From the NCBI RefSeq assembly GCF_018449725.1, contig NZ_JAAVVC010000001.1, forward strand, positions 1 through 64,000: a stretch of DNA of 64,000 bases, read 5' to 3'. Shown here in pieces: positions 25,924 through 34,603 of this stretch. Numbering within the stretch: position 1 is the first letter of the stretch; every line of letters starts with the position of its first letter. The notes beneath the pieces were generated by a model. That model was not told the origin of the DNA and did not search any database. It saw only the letters and a program-made list of their open reading frames with translations. Origin of the DNA: Pseudomonas sp. dw_612. GTDB taxonomy: Bacteria > Pseudomonadota > Gammaproteobacteria > Pseudomonadales > Pseudomonadaceae. The position numbers and the translations under genes were made by a program.

Positions 25924-26815
25924 ACCTGAGTGGTCGCTAGAGAATGGCTTACCCCAGGGTCTCCCATGGAATGGCACAGTAGGTTTGCTGCTGGATGGTG
26001 TCAGCGTCGAGAAACTTCCACAGCATCTGTACCAATGGTCTGATGACCCGGTATTCGAGCCGCTCTACCTCGGTACACGCTGGGCCGAGCTGGGTGATAT
26101 TTCGCCATGCCTCGTCCAGATAAAAACACAGAACAATCCGATCCTGATGCAGTTCCTGAACGCGTCCCGTCAAGAATGGGGCCATCTTGTATTCAGCGAG
26201 CAGCCATGGGAACAGATAGTCGCGCACTTCCGTTGGCTCACCAGCGTGATGCACCCGCAAGGCGAAGAAGTTCTATTGCGTATAGCCGACCCCGCCGTGA
26301 TTCACGCATTGCTCACCCACGCGGATAGCATCAAGGATCCGACCTTGTTCGGCCCTTGTGTACAGATCGTCACCGCCGATGCGGCGCTGAGCTGTTGGCA
26401 TGTAAACCGGCGCCCCGCCAAAGTCCCCGAACCGAATCACAAAAAACTCTACCGCTTGAGTGACGAGCAGCTCAGCCAACTGGATGAAGTGAATTTCCGC
26501 AACATTGTTCTTCGACTCGACGAACACATGCACGAATACTTCCCGTCCTATCTGGCGCAATCGACGCATCTGCAACGCTGGGAACACCTGCACGCATTGG
26601 CGTCGACCTCGTATGATCGAGGCTTCAATACCGAACTCGACATCACCCTCTACGCCAACATTCACGGGTTCCTCGGTGAAAGAGCGCTGGAAGAACATCC
26701 AGACCTCAATGCAATACTCAAAACCCCATCGGAACAAACGCCCGCACAGCGACTCGAACAGGTCGCTGATATGGCCCAAGTACGGGCTGAATCCCCCCAC
26801 AGGAATCAAGGATGA
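25916..26815 (+). CDS. DUF4123 T6SS effector chaperone/adaptor (Tap/TEC-like)
   Basis: The 299-residue protein looks like a DUF4123 adaptor: an N-terminal domain with LLLDGVSVEKLPQHLYQW, FEPLYLGTRWAELGDISPCL and HFRWLTSVMHPQGEEVLLRI, and a helical C-terminal half. Such proteins bind a cognate effector and load it on VgrG. The gene overlaps vgrG by 8 bp and the effector gene by 4 bp (ATGA), so the three should be made together. It has no signal peptide or membrane segment. Confidence 0.85.
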   Translation: MLKPEWSLENGLPQGLPWNGTVGLLLDGVSVEKLPQHLYQWSDDPVFEPLYLGTRWAELGDISPCLVQIKTQNNPILMQFLNASRQEWGHLVFSEQPWEQIVAHFRWLTSVMHPQGEEVLLRIADPAVIHALLTHADSIKDPTLFGPCVQIVTADAALSCWHVNRRPAKVPEPNHKKLYRLSDEQLSQLDEVNFRNIVLRLDEHMHEYFPSYLAQSTHLQRWEHLHALASTSYDRGFNTELDITLYANIHGFLGERALEEHPDLNAILKTPSEQTPAQRLEQVADMAQVRAESPHRNQG

Positions 26816-29800
26816 CCACGCCAACATCGTCCGGCAAAAGCCCGAACAGCGTTGCAAAAAGCCAAGACGACGGCAAGTGCGCCATGGGTGGCTGCTCCCT
26901 GATGAAGGCCAAAATCCAACTCATCCCACTACGCTACGGTCTGGTCGAACGACTTGACCCATCCAACGAACTGGCGATGCCGTACAAAACCACTTCACGT
27001 CCCCTGGGCATACGCTTGATTCGCGATGGCTGGCTGTACGTCATCGTCGACAAAACACCTCAAGTCATCATGCACGAATACCGCATCCAGAACGGCATCG
27101 TGACTCAGTTGCTGTGGGAAAAAGGCGAGATCACCGCCAATAAACGTGAGAGCAACGTGGGTGAAGCCGTGCTGGTGTTCCCGCGATTGAGCAAGCTCTA
27201 CGTCAATTATTCAGAAGTGCAATGGACAGCTGCTAAATGTTCGCAGGTCATCAAACATAAGTCTGAGCGTAACTACTTCATGCAGTCTGTCGACCTGACC
27301 AAGGCAGACCCCGAAAAAGGTGCCGCTAATCTGCTGACCCCGAGCCAAGCGGAAAAATGGATTGCGGAAGTTGCCGAGCAACCGAGTAAAGATCCAGCAG
27401 TCACTGGTGCCAAGCCTGAGGAAAGTCAAGATTACCTCTGGGAGCAGGCATCGCAGTTCAAAAAAATTCAGTTAGGCACACTAAAAAAGCAAGTCAAAAC
27501 AGACAACGAACGTGATCATCTCTATTTGGTCATACAGGATGATCTAGGCGTGCTGCGCGATCTTGCAGAACATCAAGATCTGGTCACGGGTTGGATAAGT
27601 GACTGGAGTGATGCTGAGGCTAATCAGAAAAAGTATGTATTTGGTTGCTATATCGAATCGTTGTATACGGTCACCAGCGATACGATTCTTAATGCGGCCC
27701 AAGGCGATCCGCGATTTGCTCAGCTCAAAGATGAAACCACCGAAGAACAGCGGCAAACTATCGTCGACTACGTTAATGTAAAAAATCAAACTCAGTACTC
27801 AGGGGCAGGTACACATCGCGGTGCAATCGCAGCAGCGAAATCGCGAATGCGGACAAGCCTAATGTCGCTTTATTCAAAATATGAAACGCTCATCGAAACC
27901 ATAGATGACAATACAGATGATGCTCTCGATGGGGCAAAGATGGGGCAGCAAGGCATCAGCGATCTGATTGACCGTCCGGCTATGGAAGCATTCCTCAAAC
28001 AACAAAAAACCCAATTAAGTCGCTGGAACAAACGCCTGGATTTGATCAGCAAGGATCGAGCCAATCTAGTGAGCGAGGAGCGCTTTCACCGTTCGGCGTG
28101 GTATTTCGATCCGAAAATAGAAGACCAACTCAATACAACTCTCGCTACCGAATACGCGTGCATAAGAGACATTTGCCGGACCGATCTAGCCACGGAAAAA
28201 CTCGCAGATTTAATTGAGAAACAGCCCGGATTTAACGTACCTACATTTTTCACATTGAGTCTGGCCGACCAGAAAGACATGCACGCTAAGGTTGCATCAT
28301 TCGTCAAATCATTGCGCGATTCCGCTATGGCCCAAAAGGATTATGTCGGTGCTCAAGAGCTAAGCGGAAAATTTGGCAACCTGTTGACTCAAAACTTGGC
28401 TGCCGCTATGCAGCTTAAGGAGGACAGTATTGTTCTCGGGCAATTACGTGATACAGCATACGAACCAGCGAAACAACTACGTCTGGCGGGAGCTCTCGAC
28501 AATGCAATGCAGGCCTTGCGTAATGGTCAGCCGTTAGATCCGGCGAAAGTATTGCGGGAAATCCCTGGCTCAGCGTGGATAAATGTATTGAGGGCATTCA
28601 ACAAAAAAGGAATTACGCTGGAGTTTTCATCTGCCAGCCAAATCGAAAAATTTAAGGCTGATATTGTTAGTTTGACGGATCTGCGTAAGCAAATGTCGTC
28701 GCTCAAAAATCAAATAAAGCAAACCATCTCCAAAGAACGTAAAGGCCTCGCCGCCAAAGGCGGTTACAAAGCTCTGGTGACTCGCCGAAAAGCCATACAA
28801 CAAACTATTGCGCCTCTCGAAGGGCGTGTAGCTCAGGCAATGAGCCCTATTGGGGATGGACCCAGCAAAGCCGCCTTCAAAATCAAAGGGCTTAACAACG
28901 CCCAACTGGTCGAATTTGAAAGAATGGCCGAGGACTATCGGCTCAAGCGACCGTACAAAGGTTTGTCCGGGGACGTGTTCAAATCGGTAGGAGGGGATTT
29001 GTTTGCCTCTGCAGCTTTTATCATGCAGACGGTGAACTTTTATCAAGTTTATGTAGAGTTACGCTCTAAAGCGGTGCGCGACAGCGCAGATAACATTGCA
29101 TTCTTTAACGCCCTATTTTCTACCATAGGTGGTGGTTTAGCGGCAGCGCAAGGTATTGCTATAACAAGCCTCTCAGTAGCTATCAAGAATTACACAAGCG
29201 CTGCGGGCAAAATAAAATTAGCTGCCAAGTTAGGAAAAATCACCGGGGCACTGAGCCCATTTGCTTATATATTCAGTGCTGTCGCAGCAGGAACAAGCAT
29301 TTACGGCGAAAAAGGTTCAGCAGCCAAATGGACAGAAGCGCTACGCTCAGGTAATGGAGCCAAGCTGGCTGGAGCCAGCATGACATTAGCAGGCGACTCT
29401 GGACAGCTTGCGCTTAATGGATGGGCTTTTGCACAAAGTGGCAAATCTATTTATGAAGCGTTTACCACCGTCAACGAAGCCCGTGCACTAGTCTGGGTTA
29501 AAGCGGGTAGCCAGTTGCTGAGTGTTGCCGCCAAAGCTAATTTGATTGGCCTCGTACTTACCGGCCTGCAATTAGGCGGAGAGTTCTTGTATAACCGTAA
29601 CAACAAGACCGAACTTGATACATGGCTGCAAAAAGGCCCTTGGGGCAAGCAGAGTGCTAACCACAGTATGGCCGAGGAACGTCTGTTGCTTGCAGATATC
29701 ACTGCCGCACCTCAGGTAGCCTTGCAGTCGGTAAACAACCAACCTATGGCCGTCCTCCGAATACCTGGAATAACAGCTCGTGAACTAAATGATGTAGAGT

Positions 29801-30132
29801 TTGGCGTGAGCGCTTACTGGTTGACAAACCACCAACGTAATGACTGGGAAGCGTGGAGCGAACCATTGCTTTATCAGCTCAATCTTCTTAGCGCTCCGGA
29901 TGAGCCACTTAAACTGGGTATGGATATATTCCAACACGAGGCTAACGCGCAGCATGGTTTGGCTATTGCCGTACGCTATCACCCCGTCGCAGGCGATACG
30001 ACTTATCGAGAAAAACGTTTCGAAACTACAACGTTAAATCCGCAGAATGGCAAGCTGCTTCCAGCGGTTTCTGTTTTAAAATCGCGTAACACCGATGCCC
30101 CATGGCTGCTGGTTAACAGCGACTTCCTGTAG
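26812..30132 (+). CDS. T6SS effector, VasX/BTH_I2691-like membrane-targeting toxin
   Basis: The 1106-residue protein resembles VasX-type effectors in length (VasX is about 1085) and architecture. Its N-terminal region (about 35-100: IQLIPLRYGLVERLD; RPLGIRLIRDGWLYVIVD) is typical of the toxin-VasX N-terminal domain. A long helical middle part follows, then hydrophobic segments near residues 726-745, 765-795, 810-832 and 905-925 that could form a colicin-like pore. It follows its DUF4123 adaptor and precedes a polytopic protein of suitable type for immunity. From about residue 200 the DNA is AT-richer than its neighbours, suggesting acquisition. The pore-forming role is inferred from the family. 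Confidence 0.8.
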   Translation: MTTPTSSGKSPNSVAKSQDDGKCAMGGCSLMKAKIQLIPLRYGLVERLDPSNELAMPYKTTSRPLGIRLIRDGWLYVIVDKTPQVIMHEYRIQNGIVTQLLWEKGEITANKRESNVGEAVLVFPRLSKLYVNYSEVQWTAAKCSQVIKHKSERNYFMQSVDLTKADPEKGAANLLTPSQAEKWIAEVAEQPSKDPAVTGAKPEESQDYLWEQASQFKKIQLGTLKKQVKTDNERDHLYLVIQDDLGVLRDLAEHQDLVTGWISDWSDAEANQKKYVFGCYIESLYTVTSDTILNAAQGDPRFAQLKDETTEEQRQTIVDYVNVKNQTQYSGAGTHRGAIAAAKSRMRTSLMSLYSKYETLIETIDDNTDDALDGAKMGQQGISDLIDRPAMEAFLKQQKTQLSRWNKRLDLISKDRANLVSEERFHRSAWYFDPKIEDQLNTTLATEYACIRDICRTDLATEKLADLIEKQPGFNVPTFFTLSLADQKDMHAKVASFVKSLRDSAMAQKDYVGAQELSGKFGNLLTQNLAAAMQLKEDSIVLGQLRDTAYEPAKQLRLAGALDNAMQALRNGQPLDPAKVLREIPGSAWINVLRAFNKKGITLEFSSASQIEKFKADIVSLTDLRKQMSSLKNQIKQTISKERKGLAAKGGYKALVTRRKAIQQTIAPLEGRVAQAMSPIGDGPSKAAFKIKGLNNAQLVEFERMAEDYRLKRPYKGLSGDVFKSVGGDLFASAAFIMQTVNFYQVYVELRSKAVRDSADNIAFFNALFSTIGGGLAAAQGIAITSLSVAIKNYTSAAGKIKLAAKLGKITGALSPFAYIFSAVAAGTSIYGEKGSAAKWTEALRSGNGAKLAGASMTLAGDSGQLALNGWAFAQSGKSIYEAFTTVNEARALVWVKAGSQLLSVAAKANLIGLVLTGLQLGGEFLYNRNNKTELDTWLQKGPWGKQSANHSMAEERLLLADITAAPQVALQSVNNQPMAVLRIPGITARELNDVEFGVSAYWLTNHQRNDWEAWSEPLLYQLNLLSAPDEPLKLGMDIFQHEANAQHGLAIAVRYHPVAGDTTYREKRFETTTLNPQNGKLLPAVSVLKSRNTDAPWLLVNSDFL

Positions 30133-30163
30133 CAGCCTAGCTCACCACTTAGGATTAAACTTC

Positions 30164-31258
30164 ATGCAATCCAAATCAACACAACACGATGAATTTAATC
30201 TAAAACACCAGCGCCCTATCGCTGGTGAATCTCGACGCTTTCTCACTGGTGAGGCAGTTTTCTTTTCGCCGTTGCCTGTTCCTACCGGCCAGACCCCCAT
30301 GGACTTGGGGGGGAGTTTTCTGGATGTCAATGAAACGTATCTCGATGTAGGTAGCAGCAATTTCAACAAGGCTTTCCAAACCAGAGTTATGATCGCCAGT
30401 GGTATGCTTATACTAATTGTAAGTTTGTTAGTGGGCCCCTTTATTGCCGGACTGATGAGTTTTGGTGATCCCTACGGCAGAACATTTTCACAAATTTTCA
30501 TGGAGTTTTTTTTCCCTGGTGCAGCCATCGGCGCTTGGGCGGCGGCAGGAACAGGCCTATTAGGGCTCTATGTTGTTATCAGTACCACGCGCACTAAAGC
30601 ACGCTCTCGCCCCATCCGCTTCCATCGGCAACGCCGCGAGGTCTGCTTTTTTGCGGATGGATCTGATGAGCCCGTAATCCAACCTTGGGAAGAGCTGGTA
30701 TCCTGGCTCTCTATCAGCACTGGCGTAACTGGGGTAGGAATAATTAGCACTTACACTTTTGGCATGGCATTCGATAACCCAAAAGCCGATACAGTACATA
30801 TGGTAACCCAGGGAGTACCGACCCCAATTCATGGTTTGGGTAAATGGGAAGCAATCCGTCTTTACATGGAGAAGGGGCCGCTATACTGTCCAGGCAAAGC
30901 ATCCTACGAAGGCCGTCATACATTTGATAAAGAGCAAGCAGACATGCTTGAGGAATACAGACACAACGAACGCTCCGCGCTAAGTGTTGTCTTGTGGTAT
31001 CTATCTCATATAATCACCTGGTGGAGACTTCCATATTTGGTCGCGGAATGGGACCATCGTTACAGCATGAAATCTCTACCTAAATCTATTACTGAGTGGT
31101 CTGAACCTTTATCATCCGAACAATGGGCAAAACCGAGTAGAGAATTGAAAGATCAGAGTGATAAAATCGAAAAATTCTTTTCTCAAGGGAAAGATTTCAT
31201 GGAGTACTTCAGCGTAAATTTAAACGAGACAAAAACGCAAGAGCCGGAGTCATCGTGA
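30164..31258 (+). CDS. DUF6708-like membrane protein, probable immunity to the VasX-like effector
   Basis: The 364-residue protein has two strong hydrophobic segments (about 75-97, ASGMLILIVSLLVGPFIAGL; about 112-137, GAAIGAWAAAGTGLLGLYVV). A soluble domain with RPIRFHRQRREVCFF and QPWEELVSWLS follows, and a weaker hydrophobic segment lies near 275. This layout matches DUF6708 proteins often encoded next to BTH_I2691/VasX-like effectors. The position 31 bp after the effector and the inner-membrane nature support immunity to a membrane-acting toxin; no direct evidence is visible. AGGA precedes ATG 30164. Base composition is low in GC like the effector gene. Confidence 0.72.
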   Translation: MQSKSTQHDEFNLKHQRPIAGESRRFLTGEAVFFSPLPVPTGQTPMDLGGSFLDVNETYLDVGSSNFNKAFQTRVMIASGMLILIVSLLVGPFIAGLMSFGDPYGRTFSQIFMEFFFPGAAIGAWAAAGTGLLGLYVVISTTRTKARSRPIRFHRQRREVCFFADGSDEPVIQPWEELVSWLSISTGVTGVGIISTYTFGMAFDNPKADTVHMVTQGVPTPIHGLGKWEAIRLYMEKGPLYCPGKASYEGRHTFDKEQADMLEEYRHNERSALSVVLWYLSHIITWWRLPYLVAEWDHRYSMKSLPKSITEWSEPLSSEQWAKPSRELKDQSDKIEKFFSQGKDFMEYFSVNLNETKTQEPESS

Positions 31259-31292
31259 GTATTAAGAAGACCTGTTTATTTTAAGTACAACA

Positions 31293-31353
31293 GGGACAGA
31301 TTTTTTTCTTAGCACTCTCCTAGCAAGAGATCGCGCAAAAATAAATCTGCCCC
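31293..31353. repeat. Inverted GGGACAGATTTATTTT-type repeat
   Basis: GGGACAGATTT... at 31293-31307 and an inverted copy at 31339-31353 (two mismatches) flank 31 bp. A third, direct copy of CAGATTTATTTTT lies at 32174-32188. The three bracket a decayed stretch and may be ends of a small mobile or REP-like element. Confidence 0.55.
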
Positions 31354-31477
31354 CTTTTGCATCCAAGTCCCAAAAGCTGTTCCGCCGCTATCTCGGCCAG
31401 CCATCGTTTGCCATCGGAAAACCTGCAGCGGGATATCGTCCCACCCCATTGCAAATCGAAACCACTGAGTTCTCCGC

Positions 31478-31702
31478 ATGACCGTACAAATGGATGCCCC
31501 ATACGCTGCCAGTGCTTATCGCAGCAACAGTCATGAACCTTTGCCACCGCCAAAATGGGCGGAAGATATCAATCGTACAGGGAACTTTGACACCCATCTC
31601 GCCTTTGGTTACTACTCCAATCTGGAGCCGGCGATGGAGATCACTACCCAGTTGCAAGGTGAAGAGCACACGCGCTACCAACGACAGCAGGAGCAAGAAT
31701 AA
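31478..31702 (+). CDS. Small ORF of unknown origin, possibly a gene fragment
   Basis: A 74-residue hydrophilic frame beginning MTVQMDAPYAASAY and ending in QRQQEQE, without a recognisable ribosome site and with a stop four codons upstream of its ATG. It may be the C-terminal remnant of a disrupted T6SS-associated or immunity-type gene. It lies between the immunity-like gene and a frameshifted gene in AT-richer DNA. I cannot assign a family. Confidence 0.3.
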   Translation: MTVQMDAPYAASAYRSNSHEPLPPPKWAEDINRTGNFDTHLAFGYYSNLEPAMEITTQLQGEEHTRYQRQQEQE

Positions 31703-31721
31703 AAGGAAGAAGTTTACTGCG

Positions 31722-32161
31722 ATGCCAGACATTGGTGCTTTCAAAACTCTAGCAAAATTCCACATCTATTGTTCGCACTTAAGATAGTGTGTATTTCTTT
31801 CATATGGGTGCCTTGGACCGTTTGGATCTTCGGATCCATCAAGCCAGAGCTTGGGCATGCCCCCCGGCACTGGGCTTGCACTTCTAGTTGCGTTTTCCGC
31901 TGTTGCCTTAATGTTAACTTCTTTAACTCTATATGTGACAGAAAAGAAAATAGTCCATCATCTACAAATTGCGGGATTCATTGTCAGTGCCAGTACTGTA
32001 TTTTGGCTGCAGGGTTCACTCGTGGGCAAAAACAGCCCTGCATCATCAAGGCTCGCATTGATGCGTCCCTGAGCATCGAAGCTTACTACCGCGCTCAAGA
32101 AGCTAAGGGCATTCAGGCGACGCCGAAGGCCGATGACTTTGATGAGGTTCATCGCGGTTGA
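31722..32161 (+). pseudogene. Frameshifted small membrane-protein gene
   Basis: A coherent protein of about 145 residues can be followed only by switching frame three times. It begins MPDIGAFKTLAKFHIY in one frame and continues as CISFIWVPWTVWIFGSIKPE in another. It then returns to the first frame as GLALLVAFSAVALMLTSLTL and IAGFIVSASTVFWLQGSL, and ends in the second as SIEAYYRAQEAKGIQATPK. The pieces would give a protein with about three membrane helices and a short soluble tail. It is probably a decayed gene beside the T6SS island, perhaps an old immunity gene. Sequencing error at several sites is the alternative. Confidence 0.55.
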
Positions 32162-32239
32162 GCGTAAAGCACACAGATTTATTTTTTTAGACGGGCTACA
32201 CAGCGCACCCCGGAAGAGTCCTCTGCAAGGAGCAGTAAG

Positions 32240-34117
32240 TTGAAACCCACCACCATGAAGAACTCAATACGACGCCGAAACTGCGCCCTCGTTGCCGCAC
32301 TCCTGCTGTCGACCAGCACCGCTGCCTGGGCGGTGCCAGCAGGTCAGGCAAAGGCGCGGGCACCCAGTTCGGCGCAACTGATGCACGAGGCACAACGCCT
32401 GAGCAGCGAAAATTCATTGGCAGAGGCCACGGTTGCGGCCCGGGCGGCCATGGAGGCAGGCCGTAAGGGCGGCGCCATGGATTTCACGGAACTCGAGGCG
32501 GGCGACTTGCTTGTTAATCTGCTGCACCAGCAAGGGAGATACGACGAGGCCCGGAAAGCCGCCGAAGAGCAGATTACGTATTGGGATCGGCAAGCCGCCT
32601 CTGTCGGGTCGACAAACAGGCGCGACCCCCGCATCGCGAAAATGCTGGGCCTGGCCATCGAGGCCAGCATGAGGGCGGGTGAACGAGCAGAGGTCCCACG
32701 CTTGCAGGAAAAGCTCTTCACGAACAACAGTCCCGAGCCCGGCCTATGGCGCTTGTCGCCGGATGAACCGCGCTTGCGTTACGAACTGGCTGATTTCTCG
32801 ATGCCACTTCTGCTGGGGCAATGGAAACTGGCGAAGTTTGAGCCCGCAGAAAAACGCGATGCCACCACCCGCCTCCTCTATACGCAGGCGTTGGTAAACG
32901 GGCGCCTGAGCGCCGAGATTTCGCTGGCTTATGACGAAGCACAACGCAATTACACCACAACGCAACGCCAGGATTGGCTCAAACCCTATCAGGAACAGCG
33001 TGAGGTTCGGGCGGTTGCATCGGCGATGCCCGACCTTCCCTTCGACGGCCTGGTCTCCGTAAAACTCGGGAGAAAAGAGGAGTGTGACGGAGCGCAATGC
33101 ACCAACATTCGTTGGACGGCGCTACGCGGCGACTGGCGCATGGACGTTGATGTGATTTTTAGATCGCAGGACGAAGCCCAAGCCGCCGAGCAGATGCGCA
33201 ACTTATTCGCGGCACTGAAATGGCAAAGCGCACCGCCGCTGTTCCGCGAACGCACGATGGCCGAACAGACCCAAGAAATGGATGCGGCCTGGGAGCGTCC
33301 CGGCGGCTGGCCCAAGGCCGCTGAACTGGCGGAACAGGCGCTGCCCGACGCGCATTTCTCGGAGGAAATTGCGCGCGTGCAGACACTGATCGGCGTGTCG
33401 CAATACCGGCACGGCGCCCTGGATGCCGCCCGCCGCTCGCTGGGTTTGGCCGTTCCCGCCTGGGAGAACGGCTTGACCTTTCAATCCCTCTATAGCACCG
33501 CGCTGGATTACGCCGCGGATATCGCCTACCGCCAGGGCAGAGATCACGAGGCCATCGCCCTGAACCGGACGCTCGTCGAAGGGCAGCAAAGCGATGCGAC
33601 GCTGGGCTGGACAGTCCCGAAGGATGAAAATGCGTTGGTTAACAGCTGGAAAGGCATTCATCTGCCCTTGCGGGTGGGCGGCTACCGCCTGAGATTGGGC
33701 ACGGAATATCGCTTCTACTACGAAAACCTGCAAACAGGGGTACAGCTTGGCCTTACCGTGGGTTCGGCCCAGACATCGGATGAAAAGCTTGAGTCGTTGC
33801 TGCGCTCATTCATGGCGGAAAAGCTGGGACTGCAAGCCGCCGATATGCGTCGATCAACGTTTTCACCCAAGTCGGCCAAGCCTGAGAAGTCGCAAGCAAC
33901 CGGCCAAAAATGGGAGTTCGATGTGACGAAACTGCCTGACGAGAAAGAAGTCTCCGACGACGACTTCGTTGCCGGCATCCTGCGCAAAACACCGATAAAA
34001 ATGGCGTTCTGGATCGTGGACCGCGAGGGCGAACGGTCGTTGCTGCGGGCACCGATCATGGAGGGTGAGCAAACCCGGACTGAAGCGAATCAGATTGCGC
34101 AGGCGTTGCTCTGGTAG
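32240..34117 (+). CDS. Secreted/periplasmic protein of unknown function, 625 residues
   Basis: No family recognised. The product has a Sec signal peptide (RRRNCALVAALLLSTSTAAWA, cleavage near residue 31), TPR-like helical stretches (AGDLLVNLLHQQGRYDEARK; YRQGRDHEAIALNRTLVEGQ) and a mixed C-terminal part (KGIHLPLRVGGYRLRLGTEY). The TTG at 32240 is the best-supported start because AAGGAG lies 7 bp upstream; the next ATG (32255) is too far from it. GC content returns to the genomic norm here. It lies just after the T6SS island, but nothing shows a functional link. Confidence 0.7.
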   Translation: MKPTTMKNSIRRRNCALVAALLLSTSTAAWAVPAGQAKARAPSSAQLMHEAQRLSSENSLAEATVAARAAMEAGRKGGAMDFTELEAGDLLVNLLHQQGRYDEARKAAEEQITYWDRQAASVGSTNRRDPRIAKMLGLAIEASMRAGERAEVPRLQEKLFTNNSPEPGLWRLSPDEPRLRYELADFSMPLLLGQWKLAKFEPAEKRDATTRLLYTQALVNGRLSAEISLAYDEAQRNYTTTQRQDWLKPYQEQREVRAVASAMPDLPFDGLVSVKLGRKEECDGAQCTNIRWTALRGDWRMDVDVIFRSQDEAQAAEQMRNLFAALKWQSAPPLFRERTMAEQTQEMDAAWERPGGWPKAAELAEQALPDAHFSEEIARVQTLIGVSQYRHGALDAARRSLGLAVPAWENGLTFQSLYSTALDYAADIAYRQGRDHEAIALNRTLVEGQQSDATLGWTVPKDENALVNSWKGIHLPLRVGGYRLRLGTEYRFYYENLQTGVQLGLTVGSAQTSDEKLESLLRSFMAEKLGLQAADMRRSTFSPKSAKPEKSQATGQKWEFDVTKLPDEKEVSDDDFVAGILRKTPIKMAFWIVDREGERSLLRAPIMEGEQTRTEANQIAQALLW

Positions 34118-34149
34118 AACCGGACGACCTGCCACCTTCGTGTCAGCGA

Positions 34150-34578
34150 TCAGTCAGGCTGATCGCCCATGCAATCAGGCAGATGGGGACCGATCTGAAT
34201 CATGGCCGCCGACACCTTGGGGTAGCTTCGGCTCCCCCAATCCAGAGGTCCGCCAGCATTGACCAGGTCGTAGATCTGGCTTTCGCCAATCAACTGACCA
34301 TTGCGATGATCGTACAGGCGAAAAAAAGCCGGAATTTCCCAGCGTGCGAACCAATACACTTCTGCCTCCGGGTCCGGGAAGGCCATCGGGTGCAAGAACC
34401 AGGGCAACAGCCAAAAAGGTTGAAACTCCTGGACTCGATAGCAACCGTTGGGGCTTATGTCAGGGGCGCCGACTGGCTTCGCCAGGCCCTTTTCCCACCA
34501 CTGCGACGCGGCCCACAGCCCGGCGCAGAACAGAGGCACGCAGAGCCAGAAACGTTGGCGTCGGGTCAGTCTTTTCAT
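34150..34578 (-). CDS. Small membrane-anchored hypothetical protein
   Basis: The 142-residue protein has one N-terminal hydrophobic segment (RFWLCVPLFCAGLWAASQW), then a Trp/Pro-rich extracytoplasmic domain with SPNGCYRVQEFQPFWLLPW and RLYDHRNGQLIGESQIYDL. This could be a single-domain periplasmic protein tethered to the inner membrane. It is convergent with the secreted 625-residue protein and lies 25 bp after the VanW-like gene on the same strand. No function assigned. Confidence 0.6.
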   Translation of the reverse strand: MKRLTRRQRFWLCVPLFCAGLWAASQWWEKGLAKPVGAPDISPNGCYRVQEFQPFWLLPWFLHPMAFPDPEAEVYWFARWEIPAFFRLYDHRNGQLIGESQIYDLVNAGGPLDWGSRSYPKVSAAMIQIGPHLPDCMGDQPD

Positions 34579-34603
34579 CTTCTGATATCCCTATCAATCC
34601 GCT

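Noticed and set aside
31388..31765. 125-codon minus-strand frame in the decayed region with a hydrophobic stretch
   Set aside because: It has no ribosome site or family similarity and overlaps plus-strand fragments that read more like real protein. Random openness is likelier.
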